Positions 1 to 8,464 are shown, numbered from the stretch's first letter. The stretch is DNA of 64,000 nucleotides from Gemmatimonadota bacterium (GCA_012960225.1 DUBS01000035.1:124001-188000); one strand, 5' to 3'. Notes: generated by a model not told the origin, from the sequence alone. A program made the numbers and translations.

Positions 1-814
1 AGGTATATGCGGAGATAACCGCCCAAACCGTCATGATCGCTACACCGAAAAGGAGTTGACCTGGTATAGAGGCCAGGAAGATCACGGCGTAGATGTAGGG
101 GGGGTTGTTCTGCAGCGAGGCAATCTCCTGACCCCAGGTGATCTCAGTCATACCCGTCATAATCAGCACGAGCGAGCAAATACTGAGGGGAAGGGAAGAC
201 GGATTAAAGATGTGCGCAGAGCGACCATTTTTCGTCCACCGGATCAGGTCTTTTCCTAGATATCCCAATAGGATCATCGCGAATTGCCAGTGGAACCATT
301 CCGGCTTGAACCACAGGAACAGATTGATACTGCCAATGATTGGGAAAGGACCGAACCCAAGTTGGTAGTCCTCGCGCCGGGACCACTGTAGCAAAGCATC
401 TACACCGTATGCGAACACGAGTTGGGCAGCGATGAATGGCGCAAAATCATACACCAGATCTACGTACCGACCCCACCAAAAAAAGACGGTGCCCTGTGCG
501 CAGGCCTGGACCCAATGATGCCTCCGAACAGCAAATTCAAGGGTCAGTACCCGTTGCCCTTTTCGAATTCCAATGAAGAGAACTAACGCCCAAGCAACGA
601 GCACTCCCGCGGCAAGCAAGAAAGTGTTCTGTAGCCCTTCATTTCCCCTAACCGGGGGCAATAGCACGAAAGCCGCGAGAAGAGCTGCAAAGAAGCAGGG
701 TACCAAAACAACCTGGGCAGGTGAGAGCCGCTTTCCAACAGACGTCACTTGTGTCGCAGCACCGTTCATAGGCCTCATGGGCAAGCTACCGGAGATCTTC
801 GGCTCGATGATCAT
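1..814 (-). CDS. Multi-pass membrane protein, RnfD/UnbU-like (3' end outside window)
   Basis: The minus-strand frame stays open from the ATG at 814 to the window edge, giving about 271 residues without the C-terminus. A TGA lies two codons upstream of that ATG, so it is the first possible start. Several hydrophobic segments are visible (around residues 33-50, 65-82, 105-135, 160-190, 215-235 and 250-270). An aromatic-rich stretch HWVQACAQGTVFFWWGRY precedes a later FNPSSLPL segment. The latter resembles the FNPS/NPAA segment of RnfD/NqrB-like proteins and of the UnbU proteins found in many environmental bacteria. A role in membrane electron transfer or cofactor handling is inference only. No other Rnf subunit is visible in the window. 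The family assignment is tentative; an unnamed polytopic membrane protein is the safe description. Confidence 0.6.
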   Translation of the reverse strand, partial: MIIEPKISGSLPMRPMNGAATQVTSVGKRLSPAQVVLVPCFFAALLAAFVLLPPVRGNEGLQNTFLLAAGVLVAWALVLFIGIRKGQRVLTLEFAVRRHHWVQACAQGTVFFWWGRYVDLVYDFAPFIAAQLVFAYGVDALLQWSRREDYQLGFGPFPIIGSINLFLWFKPEWFHWQFAMILLGYLGKDLIRWTKNGRSAHIFNPSSLPLSICSLVLIMTGMTEITWGQEIASLQNNPPYIYAVIFLASIPGQLLFGVAIMTVWAVISAYT

Positions 815-884
815 GCATCAACCTGATGGGTGATGGAACCCCCTGTACCGCTCAGTAGCAGAGCAATTCTGCTAAACACAAGAA

Positions 885-917
885 GGGACGCCGCGTAGAT
901 CACTCACGCGGCGTCCC
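885..917 (-). terminator. Hairpin terminator after the NHL lipoprotein gene
   Basis: A perfect 12-bp inverted repeat (885-896 with 906-917, GGGACGCCGCGT) has a 9-nt loop. It sits about 60 nt past the stop of the NHL lipoprotein gene and before the start at 814. The tail on the minus strand is only moderately T-rich (TTCTTGTGTTT). Confidence 0.65.
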
Positions 918-978
918 TCAGCTTAATCCCCGCTCCTAGGATCTCCAAGAAATCTTCAGTGATGCGGCATTCGGCTAC

Positions 979-2094
979 CTATCTGACATACTTCGTTAAT
1001 CCGCCACCCGCTGTAGGACGAGAAATCGGACCTTCAGCTGCATAAACATTGCCATCGGCATCAACCGCAATGCCTTCACCAGCCACACCTGTATCCCGAG
1101 AGTCAATCTCATAAGGTGGGATAAAGGCCGTCACCCGATCTTCGGACGCATGACCGATGCGAATACCAGTACTCCAGCCAGGATGATTATTCGGGTTGGT
1201 TTCAGAATCGATCGCATACAGCATGTCGTCATCTGTGATAAAGAGTCCGCTGATACGGCTAAACTGCACATAGGAATCAAGGTAGTTTCCGTCCTGGTCG
1301 AAGATCTGTATGCGGTGATTTCCTCGATCAGCAACGAAAAGGCGACCCTCGGAATCCATTTCCAATGCATGAGGGGTACGGAAGTTACCAATCTCCGTGC
1401 CAATTTGCCCCCACTCTTTGATGAACGTTCCGTCAGCGGAAAACTTCATGATCCGACCAGTTGCACCTTCCGTGACTGTCGGATTGCCCGGGGTCAGCAT
1501 GGACTGGCCACCATGTCCATCTGCTACAAAGATGCTTCCATCGGGGGCGGTGATGACATCGTTAGGCTGATTGAAGTGCTCGGAGTCGTTCCCTGGCTCA
1601 CCGCGAGTGCCTAGCCTCAAGAGCACATCACCCGTCGCGCTAAACTTGATGAGATGGTGTCCGGTCATGTCTACAATCCAGACATTTCCGTCGGAATCGA
1701 GATGGATCCCGTGGGGGAGATCAAACTCCCCGGCACCAAAACTGGTGAGCACCTCGCCGGTATTACGATCAAACTTGAGAACCGGATCGACCAGGTTCTC
1801 AGCGCATCCGCCACCCAGAGCACTCGCACCACATCGATCATAGGCCCAGACGTTACCGTCATACGGATCGACATCAACACCGGCCGTAGAACCCCATGTC
1901 CTATTATCAGGAAGCGGACCCCATTCTGAGACAACCTCAGATATGGGGTTTGGAAGACCAGCAGCTGCCGGGTCGGTGACAGTTGATGGATCTGGAGCTT
2001 CAGGTGCTGGCGCGTCAGATTGACCGGCGCAGCCCGACAATACAACACCAATTACTAGTGCAAACCCCAATGAAGGGAGCCGTGACAAAGACAT
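979..2094 (-). CDS. NHL-repeat beta-propeller lipoprotein
   Basis: This 371-residue protein has a lipoprotein signal (hydrophobic run, then lipobox LSGC at about residues 19-22) and an Ala/Pro-rich linker. Repeated blades follow of the type H-G-I-H-L-D-S-D-G-N-V-W-I-V-D, LFVADRGNHRIQIFD and YAAEG, which are NHL repeats forming a six-bladed propeller. The arrangement with WGSTAGVDVDPYDGNVWAYDRC resembles peptidyl-alpha-hydroxyglycine alpha-amidating lyase relatives, but catalysis cannot be claimed. It is probably anchored in the outer membrane or exposed to the periplasm, binding a ligand or partner. AGGAGG lies 7 nt upstream of the ATG at 2094, so the start is secure. The downstream hairpin at 885-917 closes the unit. 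Confidence 0.85.
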   Translation of the reverse strand: MSLSRLPSLGFALVIGVVLSGCAGQSDAPAPEAPDPSTVTDPAAAGLPNPISEVVSEWGPLPDNRTWGSTAGVDVDPYDGNVWAYDRCGASALGGGCAENLVDPVLKFDRNTGEVLTSFGAGEFDLPHGIHLDSDGNVWIVDMTGHHLIKFSATGDVLLRLGTRGEPGNDSEHFNQPNDVITAPDGSIFVADGHGGQSMLTPGNPTVTEGATGRIMKFSADGTFIKEWGQIGTEIGNFRTPHALEMDSEGRLFVADRGNHRIQIFDQDGNYLDSYVQFSRISGLFITDDDMLYAIDSETNPNNHPGWSTGIRIGHASEDRVTAFIPPYEIDSRDTGVAGEGIAVDADGNVYAAEGPISRPTAGGGLTKYVR

Positions 2095-2179
2095 TTTACC
2101 TCCTTGCTACTCTATTCAACTAGTTAATCAAATCGCCAAGCCGTGACATCTCACTTGGCAGCTCTAACGCTTAAGCGCC

Positions 2180-3253
2180 TTACCTGCCTACCTCATTTTT
2201 CTCCTGATAGCGAGCACCACCCAAGACATTGGGAAGTGAATAATTGCCCTCATGGCACGCATACTCATAGACCTGACCATCCAGTCGTGTGAACGGTACC
2301 TCACCCCCCCACACCTCTGTGTATGTCGTGAGATCATCAATCGTGAATTCGTAGACGATTGACTCCTTGTCGACACGGGTAAACCGCTCAATCACCCTAA
2401 GATCTTCTGAGGGCGGGACCCCGCGGAATGCGTGCTCAGGATTGAGGTTCTTGGTCTCTACAACCAGCGTATTGCCTTCCCACCATCCTCTAGAATCACC
2501 GAAGTATGGACGGACGTTAGTTGGTAAAGAATGTGGCTCGCCAAGCCGAATGATACGCACGTCGTGCACCATCTCCGCCATGATCATGACGTAATCAGCA
2601 TTTTGCACAATCGTATAATTGTTGTTGTACCAGTAGTTGGGCAGCATCGGAGGACCAGCGCTTGATCCAAAAGACACAATGCATCGCTCAGCAAGCGGGC
2701 GGACTTCCGGATGATCGTACGCACCAAACTGCCCGCTAAGAACCCGGGAATCATCGACCCGGCGGCGCCCCTCGGATGTCAAGCTCGGTACACGGCCGTT
2801 CAATGGGTTGGTGACGAGCGAACTCCTGAATTCCCCATTCACGACTGCCACCCGGTCTCCGGGCTCCCTATAGAATTCATTGTAGCAGGAGGTCGGACCA
2901 TCGATGCAAACCGGGTGGGTACCACCTTCTGCTGGCGGAGGACGATTTGGATCACTTGCTTCAGCTTTCCGTGCAACAAGTTCCGCCTGCCCCTGTTCAA
3001 TCTCGGCAACCTCTTGCTGGGTCAGACCACGTTCCCAACCCGCGGGGCGCTCAAAGGGCGTGAGGGTTGCATTAGTCCAATTCCCCTGTAGGTCCGGATG
3101 ACCGAACACGGTCCTAGGCACCTCCCACTGTTCGGAAGATGAGGCACGGTCCTGGGCGGTTACAGGAGAAACTGGCACTGCAAACCATATCAGGGCGGCA
3201 CCAGCAATCCAATAAAGCCTCAGAGACAGCAACCTTGAGAAATAGCTTTTCAT
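2180..3253 (-). CDS. Secreted protein of unknown function
   Basis: I chose the ATG at 3253 because GGAGG stands 8 nt upstream. The frame is open 18 codons further, but that extension has no ribosome site. The protein (357 residues) starts with a Sec signal (hydrophobic core IAGAALIWFAVPVSPVTAQ, cut after AQ near residue 34). The mature part begins with WEVPRTVFGHPDLQGNW, a pattern I associate with secreted proteins found beside PQQ dehydrogenases and DUF6152 proteins in Acidobacteriota and Gemmatimonadota. Four cysteines (in the HPVCIDGPTSCYN and AERCIV regions and EYACHEG) could form disulfides. No catalytic motif is recognised. The gene is 85 nt upstream of the NHL lipoprotein on the same strand and may be co-transcribed with it. 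Confidence 0.75.
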   Translation of the reverse strand: MKSYFSRLLSLRLYWIAGAALIWFAVPVSPVTAQDRASSSEQWEVPRTVFGHPDLQGNWTNATLTPFERPAGWERGLTQQEVAEIEQGQAELVARKAEASDPNRPPPAEGGTHPVCIDGPTSCYNEFYREPGDRVAVVNGEFRSSLVTNPLNGRVPSLTSEGRRRVDDSRVLSGQFGAYDHPEVRPLAERCIVSFGSSAGPPMLPNYWYNNNYTIVQNADYVMIMAEMVHDVRIIRLGEPHSLPTNVRPYFGDSRGWWEGNTLVVETKNLNPEHAFRGVPPSEDLRVIERFTRVDKESIVYEFTIDDLTTYTEVWGGEVPFTRLDGQVYEYACHEGNYSLPNVLGGARYQEKNEVGR

Positions 3254-3371
3254 TTTTTTGACCTCCGAGTCAACGGACGCTCTACCACAGTGTCCGAACT
3301 TGACCAATCTGCCAACGGAATGCCTTAAGCGCGAGTGTTTTCCTATCAGCTACAGTTCCGCCTTTACACTT

Positions 3372-3411
3372 CCAATAAAAATACCCTTCGAGTTCTGAAC
3401 TCGAAGGGTAT
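3372..3411 (-). terminator. Rho-independent terminator of the tRNA array
   Basis: A perfect 14-bp stem (3381-3394 with 3398-3411) has a CTG loop and is followed on the minus strand by TTTTTATT. It lies 24 nt beyond the last tRNA of the array, so it is the natural end of that transcript. Confidence 0.9.
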
Positions 3412-3434
3412 GAAGATCTCTGGAATCCCATAAA

Positions 3435-3516
3435 CGGAGCGCGAGGGATTCGAACCCCCAAGCCCTTTCGGGCGCTCGCTTTCGAGGCGAGTGCAATACC
3501 ATTCTGCCAGCGCTCC
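3435..3516 (-). tRNA. tRNA-Ser(CGA)
   Basis: Type II cloverleaf with a long variable arm (CGCCCGAAAGGGCTT), anticodon loop CUCGAAA, and 7-bp acceptor GGAGCGC/GCGCUCC with discriminator G. It reads UCG. No CCA is encoded after the discriminator. This is the last gene of the array, just before the terminator. Confidence 0.95.
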
Positions 3517-3546
3517 TCAAGTAGACCGCTTACGCGACCTACCTAA

Positions 3547-3620
3547 TCGGGGCGCCCGGATTCGAACCGGGGACCTCTGCGACCCGAACGCAGCGCTCTA
3601 CCGGACTGAGCCACGCCCCG
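3547..3620 (-). tRNA. tRNA-Pro(CGG)
   Basis: Acceptor CGGGGCG/CGCCCCG, anticodon loop UUCGGGU, T-loop UUCGAAU, discriminator A. It reads CCG. A second proline tRNA (GGG) lies at 5519 on the other strand. Confidence 0.95.
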
Positions 3621-3644
3621 AAAACGAAACGGGTCATCCCAACA

Positions 3645-3728
3645 CGGACGGGGTGGGATTCGAACCCACGCGGGCGTTAGCCCACACGATTTCCAATCGT
3701 GCGCCTTAAGCCACTCGGCCACCCGTCC
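3645..3728 (-). tRNA. tRNA-Ser(GGA)
   Basis: Type II tRNA with a long variable arm, anticodon loop UUGGAAA, acceptor GGACGGG/CCCGUCC and discriminator G. It reads UCC and UCU. Confidence 0.95.
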
Positions 3729-3794
3729 ACGGCCACCTGCGCCGCGGACTTGGGCGCAACCGGACCAAATATTGATAGGCCATACAAACCGAAA

Positions 3795-3879
3795 CGGAGG
3801 GAGTGGGATTCGAACCCACGTGGACGCGAAGTCCAACGCCTTAGCAGGGCGCCGCCTTTAGCCACTCGGCCATCCCTCC
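3795..3879 (-). tRNA. tRNA-Ser(GCT)
   Basis: Type II tRNA with anticodon loop CUGCUAA, variable arm UGGACUUCGCGUCCA, acceptor GGAGGGA/UCCCUCC and discriminator G. It reads AGC and AGU. It is the third serine isoacceptor in the array. Confidence 0.95.
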
Positions 3880-3905
3880 CCAATAGAGACATAAATATCT
3901 CTGAA

Positions 3906-3978
3906 TTGCCCCGCTAGGGCTCGAACCTAGACTCTCCGGAACCAGAATCCGGCGTGTTGCCAGTTACACCACGGGGCA
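3906..3978 (-). tRNA. tRNA-Gln(CTG)
   Basis: Acceptor UGCCCCG/CGGGGCA, anticodon loop UUCUGGU, discriminator A. The weak first pair U1-A72 is typical of tRNA-Gln. It reads CAG. Confidence 0.95.
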
Positions 3979-3983
3979 AAAGG

Positions 3984-4056
3984 AGCCACCTGTCGGATTC
4001 GAACCGACGACCCCGTCATTACGAGTGACGTGCTCTACCAACTGAGCTAAGGTGGC
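3984..4056 (-). tRNA. tRNA-Thr(CGT)
   Basis: Acceptor GCCACCU/AGGUGGC, anticodon loop CUCGUAA, discriminator U as usual for threonine. It reads ACG. The gap to tRNA-Gln is only 5 nt, the shortest in the array. Confidence 0.95.
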
Positions 4057-4066
4057 AGTCTCATAG

Positions 4067-4139
4067 TGGAGCCGAGGGGAATCGAACCCCTGACCTCAGC
4101 GTTGCGAACGCTGCGCTCTCCCAACTGAGCTACGGCCCC
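4067..4139 (-). tRNA. tRNA-Ala(CGC)
   Basis: Acceptor GGGGCCG/CGGCUCC containing the alanine identity pair G3-U70, anticodon loop UUCGCAA, discriminator A. It reads GCG. Arms outside the anticodon stem are nearly identical to tRNA-Ala(GGC) at 4591. Confidence 0.95.
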
Positions 4140-4157
4140 GAAGAAACCACCTCCGCA

Positions 4158-4231
<74 letters not shown>

Positions 4232-4257
4232 AATCCACTCGAACCCTTCGTTGAATA

Positions 4258-4331
4258 CGCGCCCGGGAGGACTCGAACCCCCAGCCTCCTGGTCCGTAGC
4301 CAGACGCTCTATCCAATTGAGCTACGGGCGC
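4258..4331 (-). tRNA. tRNA-Arg(ACG)
   Basis: Acceptor GCGCCCG/CGGGCGC, anticodon loop CUACGGA, discriminator G. A34 is expected to be deaminated to inosine by TadA so that CGU, CGC and CGA are read; tadA is not in the window. Confidence 0.95.
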
Positions 4332-4359
4332 TTACTCCACTGCATATGTTGTTGCTAAA

Positions 4360-4443
4360 TGCCCACGACAGGACTCGAACCTGTACGCCGTTTCCGACAC
4401 TGGTCCCTCAAACCAGCCTGTCTACCAATTCCAGCACGTGGGC
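4360..4443 (-). tRNA. tRNA-Leu(GAG)
   Basis: Type II tRNA with variable arm UGUCGGAAACGGCGU, anticodon loop UUGAGGG, acceptor GCCCACG/CGUGGGC and discriminator A. It reads CUC and CUU. Confidence 0.95.
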
Positions 4444-4484
4444 ATCAAATGGACTGACCTGCCAATCTCTAACGCAGTTCAGGA

Positions 4485-4569
4485 TGCTCGAGGAGGGACT
4501 CGAACCCTCACGGGGTTAACCCCCACAGGGTCCTGAACCCTGCGCGTCTACCAATTCCGCCACCCGAGC
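4485..4569 (-). tRNA. tRNA-Leu(CAG)
   Basis: Type II tRNA with variable arm UGGGGGUUAACCCCGU, anticodon loop UUCAGGA and discriminator A. The acceptor is GCUCGGG/CUCGAGC with one G-U pair. It reads CUG. Confidence 0.95.
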
Positions 4570-4590
4570 GTTAGACCAGTCGGCACAACA

Positions 4591-4663
<73 letters not shown>

Positions 4664-4733
4664 GATTCGCACGACCTAAGAGCCGCCACCGCTTCGGGCA
4701 GGTAACCGGCTCCATTATTTCAATCAGCTTCAG

Positions 4734-4807
4734 CGGGGCTGACGAGACTCGAACTCGCGACCTCCGGTGTGACAGACCGGCACTCTAACCAACTGAGCTA
4801 CAGCCCC
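4734..4807 (-). tRNA. tRNA-Asp(GTC)
   Basis: Acceptor GGGGCUG/CAGCCCC, anticodon loop CUGUCAC, discriminator G as expected for aspartate. The 70-nt spacer before it can itself fold into a hairpin (GAGCCG with CGGCTC, about 4680-4713). Confidence 0.95.
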
Positions 4808-4841
4808 TATTCGCACAACTCCTTACTATGCTTCAACTTCA

Positions 4842-4913
4842 TATCCCGACGGGGAATCGAACCCCGATTGCCAGGTTGAAAACCTGGTGTCCTCACCATT
4901 AGACGACCGGGAC
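4842..4913 (-). tRNA. tRNA-Glu(TTC)
   Basis: Acceptor GUCCCGG/UCGGGAU with G-U pairs at both ends, anticodon loop UUUUCAA, discriminator A. It reads GAA and, with wobble, GAG. It is the only tRNA in the array with U34. Confidence 0.95.
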
Positions 4914-4929
4914 CCAGCAGCTCTTTATA

Positions 4930-5002
4930 CAGGCCCGGAGGGAATCGAACCCCCAACCGCCGGTTTTGGAGACCGGTGCTCTACCAATTGAGCTACGGAC
5001 CT
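4930..5002 (-). tRNA. tRNA-Trp(CCA)
   Basis: Acceptor AGGUCCG/CGGGCCU, anticodon loop CUCCAAA, discriminator G, the tryptophan identity base. Confidence 0.95.
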
Positions 5003-5034
5003 AAATAATCCCTCCACCTCCGGCTTCGAGAAAA

Positions 5035-5107
5035 TGGCCAGGGGCAGAATCGAACTGCCGACACCATGATTTTCAGTCATGTGCTCTACCAACTGAGCTA
5101 CCTGGCC
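5035..5107 (-). tRNA. tRNA-Phe(GAA)
   Basis: Acceptor GGCCAGG/CCUGGCC, anticodon loop CUGAAAA, discriminator A. It is the first gene of the 16-tRNA run, starting 13 nt after a strong hairpin on the same strand. Confidence 0.95.
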
Positions 5108-5112
5108 TCCAT

Positions 5113-5156
5113 AAAAAAACCCGTCCGAGCCAAGTTAAGCGCGGACGGGGGCTTTT
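5113..5156 (-). terminator. Strong hairpin with T-tract between tRNA-fMet and tRNA-Phe
   Basis: An 8-bp stem (CCCGTCCG at 5120-5127 with 5142-5149) is followed on the minus strand by seven T residues. The plus strand also has a T-tract (CTTTTT), so it could act both ways. It stands just upstream of tRNA-Phe. The array downstream therefore needs read-through, processing of a longer transcript, or its own promoter, and none is obvious in the 13 nt left. Confidence 0.75.
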
Positions 5157-5314
5157 TCGGAGAGGGCCTAAGCTAAAGACGACTCCCCGGCCCCGCCCGC
5201 CATCGCGGGCTCCATGTATCAGCGACCGTCCAAAACCTCGATGTCTGCATCGTGCAATCCTCGGGTCACCTTAACGTGGGAAACACCGTTGTAGGGCGAC
5301 GCTTCAAAAGCAAA
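5150..5314. other. Spacer between tRNA-fMet and the terminator hairpin, unexplained
   Basis: This 165-nt stretch holds no recognised RNA gene. On the minus strand a frame runs from inside tRNA-fMet to a TGA near 5221 and encodes about 30 residues ending HDADIEVLDGR. It has no ATG; a GTG lies 16 codons before the stop. A GC-rich hairpin (GCCCGC at 5195-5200 with 5205-5210) follows. It may be a gene remnant, a tiny gene or transcribed spacer. I do not recognise 6S, SRP, tmRNA or RNase P signatures. Confidence 0.3.
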
Positions 5315-5388
<74 letters not shown>

Positions 5389-5400
5389 ATAGCGGGAAAG

Positions 5401-5430
5401 AAGTTAGTCGGGCCGCAGATAAGAGGTCAA
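5401..5430 (-). promoter_or_regulatory. Likely sigma-70 promoter for tRNA-fMet
   Basis: On the minus strand TTGACC (5425-5430) is separated by 18 nt from TAACTT (5401-5406). The -10 box ends 12 nt before the tRNA-fMet 5' end, which places the start point just upstream of the gene. Confidence 0.6.
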
Positions 5431-5518
5431 CCCGTTTTTTTGCACCCCCAGGCTCGTCCAACAAGAAGCGGAACCCGGTTGAGACAACCCCCCAACGAGC
5501 TTTACCTTTCCCATCCCT

Positions 5519-5592
5519 CGGGACGTGGCGCAGCCCGGTAGCGCACCTGAATGGGGTTCAGGGGGTCGCCGGTTCGAATCCGGCCGTCCCGA
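5519..5592 (+). tRNA. tRNA-Pro(GGG)
   Basis: Acceptor CGGGACG/CGUCCCG, anticodon loop AUGGGGU, T-loop UUCGAAU, discriminator A. It reads CCC and CCU. It is divergent from tRNA-fMet and stands alone, with its own terminator downstream. Confidence 0.95.
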
Positions 5593-5626
5593 TTTGGGAA
5601 AGGGTTCGACAGTAACGATTTACAAG

Positions 5627-5660
5627 AACGGGGGAGCCCAGGGATGGGCTCTCCCGTTTG
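5627..5660 (+). terminator. Terminator of tRNA-Pro(GGG)
   Basis: A 13-bp hairpin with one G-U pair (5627-5639 with 5646-5658) has loop AGGGAT and is followed by TTTGCTTTCT. It lies 34 nt after the tRNA. Confidence 0.85.
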
Positions 5661-5776
5661 CTTTCTGTGCAGAAGCTTGCTCTCGAGACCCCTAGGAGCT
5701 AGAAATCGACGTAGAAAGTAAAGGTTAAGATCGCTCGAAGTCGTGGACGGTTATGCCACGGCAAAGGAACAGAAGA

Positions 5777-6223
5777 ATGACTGGCAAGCGACTGCTGTTT
5801 TTCTCCTTGATTACAACTATCGGCAGCTCAGGCTGCATGAGCGGTAACTCTATATCCGTTAGCGAAGAGGCAAGTGCAGGTCCAGAAGTGGATCAGGTGT
5901 TCGAGCTAAGAACATATACAGCAGCAGAAGGAAAGTTCGACGATCTGCTCGCCCGATTCAGGGACCACACTCTCAGAATCTTCGAAAAACATGGTATGAC
6001 GAATGTTGGTTACTGGACCCCACAGGATGAGCCGCTCTCAGCCAACACCCTGATCTACGTGCTAGCACACCCTTCGCGGGAGGCAGCCGAGCAGAGTTGG
6101 CGCGATTTTTCAAGCGATCCAGAGTGGCAAAGCGTTGCTGAAGAATCACAAAAGGATGGCCGGCTAATTACAGGTCTAGAAAGAATCTTTCTAGACCCAA
6201 CAGACTTTTCTCCCATGCGGTAA
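5777..6223 (+). CDS. NIPSNAP-family lipoprotein
   Basis: The mature part starts with FELRTYTAAEGKFDDLL and continues with HGMTNVGYWTP, LIYVLAHPSREAAEQSW and SDPEWQ. This is the ferredoxin-like NIPSNAP domain seen in many secreted bacterial proteins of unknown role. The N-terminus is a lipoprotein signal with Cys in SSGCMS. I prefer the ATG at 5777 over the one at 5753 because AAGGAA lies about 9 nt upstream and the charged residues then sit directly before the hydrophobic core. It is monocistronic as far as visible: a terminator precedes it and a 156-nt gap follows. Stress or carbonyl handling has been suggested for relatives, but nothing here proves a reaction. Confidence 0.8.
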   Translation: MTGKRLLFFSLITTIGSSGCMSGNSISVSEEASAGPEVDQVFELRTYTAAEGKFDDLLARFRDHTLRIFEKHGMTNVGYWTPQDEPLSANTLIYVLAHPSREAAEQSWRDFSSDPEWQSVAEESQKDGRLITGLERIFLDPTDFSPMR

Positions 6224-6385
6224 ACAATCACCGAAGGATCGCCGATTGGGCCTTCAGGGGCTATTCTCGGCAGTGAAATTCGGAGTCATCAACGTGGGTC
6301 GAAGCAAAGCGTTCTGGAATACCTCACCACAAACAGAAGTCGGCGTTAGGACCTAAGAATACATGATAATAAGCTGGAGATGACC

Positions 6386-8464
6386 ATGCTTCGCACTATC
6401 TTTTTGATGTGTTTAGTAATCCTCACACCGGTTCCCATTTCTGCTCAAATGGGACGCCAGCTAACGCTTGAGGACTATTATAGGATAAAGAGCGTCGGGT
6501 CTCCGATGATCTCCCCATCAGGCGATTGGATCACATTCGCGGTATCTCAACGTATTGAAGAGACGAATGGGACCACAACCGAGTCATGGGTGGTGCGATC
6601 GGACGGATCCGGGATACCCGTAAGGGTGCAACACAATGGCTAGAATGTTTCCAATCCTCGGTGGTCCGATGATGGACATTTGAGGTTCAGTCACCAAGAT
6701 GCCGTCTGGCTCACTGATCCTGAACGACCAGACGGGCCTGCAGTAAGGGATGAGAGTGTCGCTTCTCCAGGTGTGCAGAGCCCGGATGGGCAGTGGACAG
6801 CACTCACACAAGATATGCCCAAGCCTGAGCTCCCAGAATCCAATCTATCAGAGTTCGAACGCCGACATGAGGAAAGGTTCAGAGGGGATGCTTTCGACTG
6901 GTATCCATTCCGGAGGGACGGTCAGAGATTCCCTCTCCCTGATGCAAGCGAACAGGCACTAACCGAGATCTTTATCGCAGCCACAGAGGGCAGCGAGAGA
7001 CCACGACAGCTTACGCAGCTGGGGTTACGACCAAGCAACCTGCGATGGAGACCTGATGGCAATGGGCTCCTCTTTACAGCTGATGAAGCGGTTCTTGATG
7101 AACTTGCCTACGGCCGTTCAGATCTTTTCTTGCTCACTTTCAAGGGTGAGCTGACTCGCCTCACCAACGACGGCTATACGTACTCGAGTGCTGGGTTCTC
7201 ACCGGATGGACGATGGATCTCTTATACGCGCGCCTTCGGTACCAACATGATCATTGATCGAAAGTTGAAGCACGGTGGGCCAAGAGACTTGTACGTCCAA
7301 CCAGCCGATGGTGGTGAGCCCCTGAACCTCACTGAGGACTGGGACCTCGACCCGGGTAGTCCGATGTGGGCGCCAGACAGTCAGCATATCTACTTCATTG
7401 CTGGAATCGGGGGCGCCAGGCACCTTTTCCGCGTCGCTCCAAACGACGGCGGAGGTGTAGAGCAGGTCACAACTGGACATCGCCGGATCAATGGCCTCGA
7501 TATTGATAAATATTTCCAACGGATGACCTACACTGTCGGAGAATTCGAAAGGCCTTCCGATATATACGTTGCTGACATCGATGGTGGGAACGAGAAACGG
7601 CTCACAGATATCCACGCTGACTTTTTCACAGAAGTTGAGGTCGCCACCCACCCATCAGAGCAGATCCTCTACAAGAGTTACGATGGCACACCGGTCGAGG
7701 GGTTTCTGTTATACCCATTTGGCTACGATCCACAGGGGCGATACCCACTGATCGTCGTGAACCATGGAGGTCCACATTCGGCGTCAGGATATGGATTCAA
7801 CTTCAAGAATATGCTCTTTGCAGCGAATGGATACTTTGTTTTTCTGCCTAATTTCCGTAGCTCAACAGGCTACGGAGACGCATTCAAGTGGGGGACCTGG
7901 GGAGCATGGGGCACGAATGACGGAGAAGACGTACTTTCAGGTATCGACCACCTAATCGCTCGATACCCAATTGACCGGGAACACGTAGGAACCACCGGTC
8001 ACTCGTATGGTGGCATCCTGACCAACTGGTTGATCACTAGATATCCAGACCGGTTCGAGGCAGCCATATCCGGTGCTGGAGCTTCCAATTGGACGAGTAA
8101 CTACGCGCTTTCAGACGTCGCTCGTACCAAGGAACTGGAATTCCTAGGTCCACCCTGGGACCCAGAGGCTCGCGAGATCATGATCGAGCAATCCGCCTAT
8201 CTGCACTCGGGCGGAGTGCAGGCAGCAACTCTGTTTGTTCATGGTGAGGAGGACTACCGGGTACCTCTAGAAGGCTCGATACAGTTATACACATCTCTAA
8301 AAAAACAACGTGTGCCCACCAAGCTCATCATCTATGAAGGCATGGCACACGGTATTCGGGGGCACTGGAATAACGTGCATCGGATGGTAAATGAACTCCG
8401 GTGGTGGGATACATACATGAAATCTGCTAACACGGTGCCCGTGAGCGATGGTGAAAATCATTGA
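6386..8464 (+). pseudogene. Secreted S9-family (prolyl oligopeptidase-type) peptidase with an in-frame TAG
   Basis: Both sides of a single TAG at 6641-6643 (codon 86) are in the same frame and together make one complete S9 peptidase of about 692 residues. It has a Sec signal (to AQ near residue 22), a beta-propeller with SPSGDWI, SPDGQW and SPDGRWISY repeats, and a C-terminal alpha/beta-hydrolase domain. The triad is visible: Ser540 in GHSYGG, Asp623 in HGEEDYRVP, His655 in GMAHGI. Across the stop the text reads HNG-stop-NVSNPRWSDDG; CAG to TAG would explain it. Start chosen: ATG 6386, 6 nt after GGAG. The enzyme would cleave peptides in the periplasm. With the stop only an 85-residue fragment is made, unless a TTG restart at 6680 is used, which would lack the signal. 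Sequence error, suppression or recent loss are all possible. Confidence 0.85.

Noticed and set aside
3491-3917. Open frames of 70-97 codons on both strands across the first tRNA genes
   Set aside because: They read straight through cloverleaf tRNA genes and encode no sensible protein pattern.
5150-5314. 6S, SRP, tmRNA or RNase P RNA in the spacer after tRNA-fMet
   Set aside because: None of the conserved core motifs of these RNAs is visible; only hairpins and a short frame are present.
6641-6643. UAG read as pyrrolysine or by global recoding
   Set aside because: Other genes in the window end normally in TAG, TAA and TGA, and the text fits a lost Gln codon; no specific context for pyrrolysine is seen.
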